Position numbers and translations under genes: made by a program. The notes beneath the pieces are model-generated. The model saw nothing but the letters and a program-made list of their open reading frames with translations, did no database searches and had not been told where the DNA came from. Positions 56,454 to 64,000 of a stretch of 64,000 bases of DNA are shown here, one piece after another. This DNA comes from Bromus sterilis. Lineage: Eukaryota; Streptophyta; Magnoliopsida; Poales; Poaceae. The stretch covers positions 119,493,501 to 119,557,500 of the forward strand of contig OX465601.1 in NCBI GenBank assembly GCA_950022295.1. The letters are read 5' to 3'. Position 1 is the stretch's first letter; every line of letters begins with the position of its first letter.

Positions 56454-56579
56454 TGACTCGGCATGACGCAAAGATGATCATACCGACTCATGGGGACTAC
56501 AGCTCGAATTTCTCTATGACTCGGCATGATGCAATGATGATCATACCGACTCATGGGGACTATACTTTGCAACTATCTA
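56454..56579 (+). repeat. 63-bp tandem duplication
   Basis: Two copies of a unit starting TGACTCGGCATGA and containing CATACCGACTCATGGGGAC. A single diverged copy is at about 32.24-32.31 kb. Confidence 0.85.
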
Positions 56580-58337
56580 TGATTCAACAAAACTTGTCGA
56601 TTCACATGTAACAAAAGTGAACCCGTCTCAGTATAAACGAATTGGCCGACTCTACAAAATGTCGTGAAGTTTTTCTAAGAAAAAGGGAACGCAAACAAGA
56701 GTGGACCCGACCTAGTTCAAACAATGTTTACCGTCTTTACTAAAAGACCGGTCAAAACTGATCTAAGCACAGGGACCGCCATCTACTACTCATAAAGTCG
56801 GCCTCCGAGAAGCTTCCCCTATGAAGTTAGCCGACTCCCAGAAGTTACACTGGCTCAGATGAATATTATATTCTCTTCTGACTCAACTGTAAATGTGGTA
56901 AGCCGGAACAATAACAACTCTCTTCAAAAGCATATTCAATCCATATATCAGAGGATGAAGTTTTCCAAAGAAACGACTATCAAAGTCAAAAACAAAGAAG
57001 GACCAAAGTCCAAACCAGGCTGACTTTTGGCATCCAATGGCCAAAAGGCAAATTCAAGATAGAATATCACAAGGTATCTAACCACACGCTGGTCACAAGC
57101 CACGGAACATGTTTTCCCAACCCAGCACCTGGGGGCAACAATATTTGAGGATATTCACCAAGTCATCACAAGGGTCGGTTTTTCCCAAACACCCCGACTT
57201 TATCGAGGGAACTTGTCAAGACATAACAGTTGGCACACATTATTTTGGGTTGCTGAAGGAAACATATTCCAGTACTCGAAGGGCCACTTTATTTGGAAGC
57301 TGGGAATATAACCCAACATATCATATTTACTGGCTTCAACCAACAAGCATCCGCCAGTTTTTGTCAGCAAACAAGTATTTGCTGACTTCTACAAAATTTA
57401 TCGGCTTTGGCATATGAATGCCGACTTTGGTAGACAAGTATCTTCCAACTTCATGAAATAAAAATTCATGCAAGCAAGAAAACCCGACACTTGGGGGCTG
57501 CACAAATTGAAAGATTTGTCATCAAGAAATTCTAAGTCCCAGGATGTTGCGGGCGAGCAACCCAGCACTTGGGGGCTACACCAGCAAGGCTATTTTATAT
57601 ACAAAACTCCAAGTCATCACGAGATGATAAACTCGGAGCTTGGGGGCTACAAGTGATATGGACATAAAATTGCCCATAAATTTGTTCCCGGGTCCTTTTG
57701 ACAAGACACGAAAGAGCAAAAAGCAACATTGAACCCAAACATGGAAGAGTTCAAAATTGAATCATATCGGGTTCATTGACATGAATCAGTGGAGCAAGAC
57801 GGCTTAATGGTTTGGCCTCCAGACCTAGTCTTTATCCTAACTATTCATTATACTGGAAGTTTACCATGTACGCGCACCCAGCGTTCTCTTCTACGACACA
57901 CCCATTTCCAAGAAAAAGCAGATGAAAGATGAAGCCAACACCAAGATTGCGTCCAAGCTAAACTTGGGGGCTACTGTCAGGGGGAATACTCACAGCTAAG
58001 ACCCGGCCAGAAGATAAGCACCCAAAAGGAAGACTCAGCCAGAAGACAGGTCCTGAAGACTAGAGTCGGCTGACATGAGTCACCTCCATGAGTCGGCTGA
58101 CATGAGTCACCTCCATGAGTCGGCTTGATGGGGACTCTCCTCTACAGGAGTCGTCCAGACAGGGGACTCTCCTCTACAGGAGTCGGCCAGACAGGAGACT
58201 CTCCTCAACAGGAGTCCACTTAACTTGGAAGATTACAAGACTTAGAGTAGGACTCGGATTGATATCTGACTTGTAATACAAGATGAGACTAGTTTGTATC
58301 AGAATAGGACTCTACATGTAAGCCTCCCCCTTCCACC

Positions 58338-58344
58338 TATATAA
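58338..58344 (+). promoter_or_regulatory. TATA box of the LARD-like LTR
   Basis: TATATAA in CCACCTATATAAGGAGGG, about 49 bases before the 16-bp repeat array. Confidence 0.65.
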
Positions 58345-58386
58345 GGAGGGGTAGGGCACCCATAGAGGCCAAGTTCTCCAGATACG

Positions 58387-58482
58387 AAAGTAGGCTTTCG
58401 CCAAAGTAGGCTTTCGCCAGAGTAGGCTTTCGCCAGAGTAGGCTTCCGCCAAACTAGGCTTCCGCCAAAGTAGGCTTTCGCC
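58387..58482 (+). repeat. Six tandem 16-bp repeats in the LTR
   Basis: Unit AAAGTAGGCTTTCGCC, six copies with 0-3 changes. It lies just downstream of the TATA box, so it would be in the transcribed R/U5 part. Confidence 0.95.
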
Positions 58483-58786
58483 TGAATACAACTGTAAAAG
58501 AGTCGGCGACACGCCAACGACTCCTCGTGAGCAAAGGAATAAGACCTAGCCACAAACAACATGTAGGGTCTTTACCGGACGATGTTTCCCGGGGCCTGAA
58601 GCTGTATAAATCGCGTTTGTCTTTCTCTGTGATGTTTCTTCTTCCTCGTACACTCGTAGCAAAGGCCCCATAATCAAATCCGACTCTTCGGACATCTGCC
58701 ATGACTTTCCCACGACACTAGCCTTGAGTTAATGATGGCGCCGATTGTATTTCCACGCGATTTCCTGGCTTGCCCCTGGCCTGGGC

Positions 58787-58794
58787 TATAAATA
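58787..58794 (+). promoter_or_regulatory. TATA box of the B3-domain unit
   Basis: TATAAATA in GGGCTATAAATACCCG, 111 bases before the ATG at 58905. It is followed by a pyrimidine-rich leader (TTCATTCTTCTTTCTTCTCC), as in an ordinary plant gene promoter. Confidence 0.6.
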
Positions 58795-58904
58795 CCCGTT
58801 GATTGTGTTCGTTCGGCACTAGCTCTTCATTCTTCTTTCTTCTCCCTTTCAGTTTCAGCAAACTGCTAGAGCATAGGATTCCTTTAGCTGGTGCTTCTTA
58901 CGGT

Positions 58905-59479
58905 ATGGCTCACCGAGGTCGTGGTAGCCGTACGCCTCGCTCTTCCTGTCGTGGGCGTGGTGGGACGGCCGCGACACCTCCCTCTTCCTCTGAGAGGGAG
59001 GGCGTTTGGCGCTATGACTTTCTGCTGAGTATTCTCAGTCGGACTGCTAGCTGAATCCCTCTTCCTTTTTCTCTTGTTGTCATTGTTACTGAGCTCAATC
59101 TGAAGGGTCTTTGGATCCGTCTTCAAGGGTGCTCTCGTTCTCCTGTGTGGATAGAGCTTGAGGTTGATAGCTCCTTCTTGATTTTCTTGGGGCCTAGTTG
59201 GGGTCATTTTCTCGCCGGCCGAATTTGCGTGCTCGGGGCAGCCTTTGCTGTCGGTTTGATTGCGAAGATACTCTCACCGTTAGCGCTTTTGATGTTGGTG
59301 GCAATCATCTGGATTCGTACTGGGAGGAATCAAGCAATGGCGGCTCTGGCGGGTCGAGGGGTACTTCGGCTTCTTCTCTTGTGGCTTCATCTTCTGTCGA
59401 CTCCTCGACTGTTGGTGCTTTCTCTTCTAGTTCTAAAGAGTACTCATATTTCAAGCCTCCGAGCAAGAGGGTGTGTTGA
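58905..59479 (+). pseudogene. B3-domain-like DNA-binding protein, broken
   Basis: About 191 codons. ATG 58905 opens an Arg/Gly-rich basic N-terminus (MAHRGRGSRTPRSSCRGRGG), then WRYDFLLSILSR. A TGA at 59052-59054 interrupts. The same frame continues with TELNLKGLWIRLQGCSR, PVWIELEVDSS and FLGPSWGHF. Near 59210 the frame shifts, and the second frame reads CRFDCEDTLTVSAFDVGGN and an acidic Ser-rich tail to the stop at 59477-59479. The order (basic edge strand, W-containing middle, G.W..F, then L..RFD...L.V.VFD) fits the plant B3 fold, which binds DNA in the nucleus. The call is from pattern memory. It may be a TE-borne family, since related repeat sequence lies on both sides. Confidence 0.6.
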
Positions 59480-60010
59480 TAGGCAAGTTCACCAGGCTCA
59501 GGAAGACGGCGAGCTGCTCTTTGCAGATTTACTCTTACTTTGTCTGCGATGATGCTCGTCAAGATGTGGGAAAAGTGCCAATTATCTCAGCATGAGCACA
59601 CATGTAGAAGTCATAATTCCTTGGGATGATTGGTCTTGTAGTCTTTTGATAGCTGCTCGAGTGCCTTGACTTGTAATCTGTGATGTAAAGCGAGGAACTT
59701 TGTACTAGCGCTTGTGTCTTTCTGATATGTAATGAAAACAGCCTTCGGGTGCTTGACTTTGAATTAAAATAGTCTTCGAGTGCTTGGCCTTGTAATGAAT
59801 CCATCTTCAGGTGTTTCACCTTATAACGAAAATTGTCTTCGAGTGCTTGTCCTTGATGCGAGACTTTGTAATATCGGGAGCGCAACAGCGCTCCCGATGG
59901 GAGTAGCCCCCGAGGCTATGTTCGATTCATAGAGTCGGGCATAGGCTTGAAGTATCCTTAAAGTGGCTCGTTTTAAGCTTGCTCTTCTATTCTAGAAACT
60001 CGCCGGGTGC
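59480..60010 (+). repeat. 3' flank of the B3 unit with degenerate repeats
   Basis: Four or five imperfect units of about 50-60 bp built on TCTTCGAGTGCTTGNCCTTGTAATGAA (59730-59860). A perfect 11-bp inverted repeat with a 4-base loop follows at 59871-59896 (ATCGGGAGCGC-AACA-GCGCTCCCGAT). No gene. The style suggests transposon subterminal sequence. Confidence 0.55.
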
Positions 60011-61659
60011 TGATAGCTTCTCGCCCCTCGTTGGTTACCCAAAGTGGAAGGTTTGATGTAGCACAACGGCAAGTTTCCCTTAGCGAAGATGCTAAGGTTG
60101 AGTATCGAACCAGTAGGACTCAAGAGATACAAGAAGGTGGTAAAGTGAACAATGGCGCCGTTCACAACCGAGGTTGCTAACTTCACCTGGACCTGCACAC
60201 AGATACAAATAACTTTGCTCCCAACGAGTACAGAGGAGTTGTCAATTCCTCCGGCCTTATCGTTTACAAAGGATCAACGCAAGAGATAAAAAGTGCAAAG
60301 GAAAGTAAAGACTGAAAGTAAATTGAGGGTGTAAACAATAATGTGAAGATGGACCTGGGTCCCGTGATTTTCACTAGTGATGTCTCTCTCCCAAAAGACG
60401 ATAAAAGTGCTAGCGAGGTAAAAAAATCACAGTTGGGCAATTGACAGGATTATGAAGGCACCGCAATGCTAACTATGCTGCAAAGATAGGAAGGGCTCAA
60501 AAGCAATGGGCAGTACGCCAAGGTAAGTAGACCGAAATCCATCTGCATCTACTACGAATCATCCACCTTGAGATATCTATCCAGAACATCTCGCTGGTAT
60601 TAAGTTGTGAATCCCACCCAAAGTGTAAACTCAAAGCAACAGACAACTGCATTAAAAGAACTTTGCGTAAAGTGAACAATCCTTGCACCCGCAGGTACAA
60701 GCACCGTTGTTTTATCTCTGGTGGCAACAGCACATCCCCTAGTCTGATGTTTCTGTCAGTCAAGCTAGACATCAAGGGGCTGAACACACAATCAAGCATA
60801 ATGCTCCCTCTTGGAGTTGCAAATAAAATACTTGGCCAAAACAAATACCGGAACGGAGAACATGCAAGAATTTACTAGAGAACAAAATATAAAAGAGAAG
60901 AACCAAATATATTACTCATCACAATCTGAACATAGTCTCATAATCCATCAGATCCCAACAAACTCAGCATAGCAACAACATAAATTACATAGATGCCTCG
61001 ATCATGTGAAGCAGCTCACGAGGACTCGAAAGTGGAAGCACAAAGGTGGGAGAGATAGATCACATAGCTACTTCTCACAGACCCATGGTCCAAGGGAAAC
61101 TACTCACGGTACATACGGGAGGCGTCCATGGCTATGGAGGGTCTCCCGAAGGGGGTAGCTTCTCCCGGCAGGGTGCCGGAGCAGCTTCTCCAGGCAGCCC
61201 CGATCTTGAAATGGCGGCGGCGGCGGAACAGAGGCGAGATCACGAAAGAGGAGTCCGTCTTAGGGGTTTGCACCCCGAGGGGTAAATATAGGCGAAGGGG
61301 GGTGTCGAGGGGACCCACCAGGCAGCCAGGAGGCCTCCTGGCGCGGCCTAGGGTGGGACCGCGCCAGGGACCCTCCTGGCCTCCTGGTGGTGGCCCCCTA
61401 CCGCTGCCTTGGTGATTCCGGAAGCTTCTGAGTCGGTGATTTTTTATCTGATTTTTCCGGAATTTTTGAAGCACTTTTAATGGCCGGAAAACCTGAAATA
61501 CAAAACAGCAGAAAACAACGACTGGCAGCTGGGTGCACTGGGTTAATAGATTAGTCCAAATAGGTTCAAAAGTGTATGAAAGTTCAAGCAAAACATGGCA
61601 AAGTCACACAAAACATGCATGGAGCAAGCAGAAATTATAGATACATTTGGGACGTATCA
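60011..61659 (-). repeat. Element E 3' LTR
   Basis: 1,649 bp, TGATAGCTTCTCGCC to GACGTATCA, near-identical in layout to D, J and K. The GC-rich inverted repeat is at about 61339-61366. Confidence 0.92.
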
Positions 61660-63855
61660 ACATCCCCAAGCTTAATTCCTGCTCATCCTCGAGTAGGTAA
61701 ATGATAACAAGCATAATTTCTGTGGTGACCTGCCACACAACCATAAAAGGACTTTTAAGTAAAGCAATCAAAGCATGCAATTCAATTCAAGTCTTAACAA
61801 GCAAGAGTCTATATTAGCATTGACACAAGCAACAAAAGAACAAAAGGTGCAAGAGCTCTTGCTATCCATGACTCGAATGTCTCCAAATGATGTTTGCGTG
61901 CAAGCAAGAGATAGGGAAATACGAGATAAAAAAGTAATTGTTGAGAACAACTATCTACTAAAGTTTCACACTTGGTCTCCTTTGGATTCTTATCTGGACT
62001 CGTCCCCAGACCACTAGCCAGTTACAAGTCAAACTGATCCACTCCCTTTCGATATTTTGAGCACTCATGCAATGGATGAGCGTGAGCAAGAAAGTTGACA
62101 CCTAAAAGGCGAAATAGAAAGAAGGTGGAGGAGGAAGACAAAAAGGTGTGAAAGGCTCACATCAATGAGGACAATCATAGGCGAGAGAAGGCCATATGAT
62201 AGATATGATGTGACGAGTAGGGATTTCCATACAACGGATGCACATGTGAGCTAAAATCTCTCCAAGGAAACTAGTGGGGGTGCATCTAACTTGCTTGCTC
62301 AAGAAGACCTAGAGCTCGTTTGAGGAGGCTCATCATTGGAATATACAAGCCAAGTTCTATAGTGTCGCATGCACTTTCTGAAGAACTCATGCACTTATTA
62401 TCGGTAAATCTCAATCTAATCAGGAGGTTCACAAAGAGACAGGTACCCCGAGGAGGAGTGTATGGGGGGTTGGTTATCCTTGCGCATCCTCGACTCATGG
62501 TATGTGAGTGTACTCTAATATTCGAACCCTCCAGAGGTTAGTGATCCATCTAGTAGCTAGAGTTCTCAACAGGGTTTTTTTTTGGTTTTCGAAAAACACA
62601 CGGATTGCCCAAAATACGACATCTATCACTAATAGGAAAGAGCTCCTAACACCATAAGTTCAAACATTACTCTAGTCAATACCTCAAAACTATTGCAAGT
62701 TACTACTACAAAGAGAAAAGCAACTTTAACTACCTACTTTCAGTCAAGACACAGAACTCAGTGCAACAGGAAAACTCTCTAACAAGATAAAACATGCAAC
62801 CTATAGAAAGTTCAACCTAAGACAAAAGAAAAGCTCTAGAAAAACTAAAGCACTACAACTAAACAGAACAGCAGCTAAGAAAAGAAAAATAATAGCTCAC
62901 AGCTAAAAGAATAAGCATGCAAATCCTATGAGGAGTTCTAGTTCAAGCGGAGCGTGAATCTCTCCCACACAAAAGAGTAAGTTGGGGTCTAACTTGTTAC
63001 TACAGCAAAGAAAGCAAAACAAACCTAGAAAATTAAAGAGCGAGACGCTCAAAGCAAAGCACATAACGCATGAAGTGATAAAAATATAGTGCAACGAGGG
63101 ACGAACTGATAATTGTTGATGAAGAAGGGGATGCACCGGGGGGCATCCCCATGCTTAGACGCTTGAGTATTCTTGAATATTTATTGGGGGTGCACATGGG
63201 CATCCCCAAGCTTGAGCTTTTGACACTCCTGAATCTTCTTTCATCACCTTCCATCGCGCACTTGAACACTCCCTTCATAATAACTCATTGTAGGCTGCTT
63301 AGAGAGGCTAGTACCCTAATAAAATAATTTTCCTCTACTGCAAATAAAGATATTCTTGAAGAGATACTGTTTGCCAAGATTGCCAAAAAGTTTTTGCAAA
63401 GAAAAAGCAAGCTTAAGGTTTGCAAAAGTAAGGAGAGACAAAACGTGGCAGTATTTGTGAAAGACAGAACAGCAGATAGAAAAGATTTTTTTAGGGGTAC
63501 TTCTGCAACTCAAATAAAAAAACTCAGAACATACGGAAGTTTCATAATTGTATAGAGCACGCTGTGTAAATATTTCAGCTCAAAAAGATGAACTGGGATA
63601 TTTCTGTGATTTTTCTAGTCACGAGGACAGAATCTGTTTTCTGGACAGCATGTCACAACTTTTACTTCCCTTGTCGTATGAGGCTAAACTTGGCACAAAG
63701 CTTGAAAAGTAAAGATACAATGATGTTGCTACAGTAGTACCAATAATCAAGACCACTATGAACAGAACAAAAGCAAAAAGAAAAACCTAAATTCGTTGTG
63801 GGCTGCCTCCCGAAAGCGCTTCTTTAGAGCCATTAGCTAGGCTTAAAGTAGAAGA
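61660..63855 (-). other. Element E 3' internal region
   Basis: About 2.2 kb, non-coding on the element strand. It begins (minus strand) after the stop at 63856 and ends in the polypurine tract AAGCTTGGGGATGT at 61660-61673. A duplicated GGGCATCCCC(A) motif lies near 63142 and 63200. Only the tail of the antisense frame remains, at about 62380-62480. Confidence 0.7.
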
Positions 63856-63999
63856 TCAAGTCTTTTCAAGAGAATAAATAGCCCGTGTGAAGGACTCAAA
63901 AGGTAACTTAATCTTTTTCCTAGGGAAATGTTCCATCCCTTTCTTGAGAGGGAATTGGAATTTGATAGTTCCCTCTTTCATGTCATTGATAGCACCAAC
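63856..63999 (-). CDS. C-terminus of element E gag-protease (partial)
   Basis: 48 codons open from the window edge to a TGA at 63856-63858, reading VGAINDMKEGTIKFQF, then GMEHFPRKKIKLPFES. I recognise this as the end of Gag-protease in Triticeae Athila-type elements, from memory. It shows that some family-2 members carry a normal gag-protease, unlike C, so E-like copies could be helpers for C-like copies. The N-terminal part is outside the window. Confidence 0.65.
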   Translation of the reverse strand, partial: VGAINDMKEGTIKFQFPLKKGMEHFPRKKIKLPFESFTRAIYSLEKT

Positions 64000-64000
64000 T

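Larger units (their letters stand above)
53290..58717 (+). mobile_element. LARD-like non-coding LTR element, 5' LTR missing
   Basis: A tRNA-Lys primer site (53297-53314) opens about 4.66 kb of internal sequence without any long frame. It ends in TTGGGGGCTAC directly before an LTR, 57975-58717 (743 bp, TGTC...GACA). The internal part is rich in CCGGCTT/GACTC words and tandem repeats. Primer site, polypurine tract and LTR without gag or pol fit a large retrotransposon derivative. No matching 5' LTR lies upstream of the primer site. Confidence 0.68.
57975..58717 (+). repeat. LTR of the LARD-like element
   Basis: 743 bp, TGTCAGGGGGAATACTCACA to CCCACGACA, with a 4-bp terminal inverted repeat. 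It contains two 27-bp repeats (58063-58116), three GACTCTCCTCTACAGGAGTC-type units (58130-58215), a TATA box (58338-58344) and six 16-bp repeats. Confidence 0.78.
60011..64000 (-). mobile_element. Element E: family-2 element, 3' LTR to window edge
   Basis: On the minus strand: end of a gag-protease frame at the right edge, 3' internal region, polypurine tract, 3' LTR (60011-61659, 1,649 bp). The internal part matches C in reverse, for example the CTCCTCCTCGGGGTAC segment near 62450 and the AAGCGCTT motif near 63800. It lacks the N-terminal part of the antisense frame. The remainder lies beyond the window. Confidence 0.9.

Noticed and set aside
58387..58482. CRISPR-like short repeats
   Set aside because: The units are head to tail with no spacers and sit inside a plant LTR.

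Overview
This window is repeat DNA from a large-genome grass, most likely the Triticeae (wheat, barley, rye or a relative). The basis is the style of its long terminal repeats (LTRs): one group opens with TGTTGGAAATATGCCCTAG, another with TGATACGTCTCAAACGTATC. tRNA-Asp and tRNA-Lys primer-binding sites, deep nesting and solo LTRs with intact target-site duplications (TSDs) point the same way. I see no ordinary intact host gene. The only cellular-looking coding unit is a broken B3-domain reading frame near 58.9-59.5 kb. The species call is inference.

Layout. 1-22.9 kb is a Ty1/copia element (copia-1, SIRE/Maximus-like pol) split by three insertions: a solo LTR (202-2321, TSD GATGA), a full-length minus-strand Athila-like Ty3/gypsy element A (4488-13869, TSD CTTAT) and a plus-strand non-autonomous element C (16060-22227, TSD CACTC). 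22.9-32.1 kb is a scrap heap of family-2 (C-like) elements in both orientations (D, F, G1, G2, H, I). 32.1-37.6 kb is an older unclassified repeat. It carries a solo LTR M (TSD AAATC), itself interrupted by two family-2 solo LTRs, J (TSD GTGAC) and K (TSD ACCCC). 37.6-50.1 kb is a second copia copy (copia-2) with LTRs at both ends. Its gag is interrupted by B, a decayed sister of A, and a deletion removed both the right side of B and all of copia-2 pol. 50.1-53.3 kb is fragmentary repeats. 53.3-58.7 kb is a coding-free LARD-like element with a tRNA-Lys primer site, minisatellites and one LTR. 58.7-60.0 kb is the B3 unit with its own TATA box. 60.0 kb to the end is a minus-strand family-2 element E, entered from its 3' LTR and reaching the end of its gag-protease frame at the window edge.

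How the parts work together. None of the gypsy-type copies here carries reverse transcriptase or integrase, so all depend on partners elsewhere. Element A is the best preserved, with equal-length LTRs and an 859-codon gag-protease frame. A and B share an extra frame (ORF2) in the env-like position. Just upstream of its ATG lie conserved splice-site-like sequences and an LTR-like GC-rich block, and just after its stop comes a second polypurine tract beside a hairpin. Family-2 elements share a different feature: an antisense reading frame between the coding region and the 3' LTR. These two features and the B3 unit are the most interesting parts of the window. All comparisons were made by eye within the window, without database searches.
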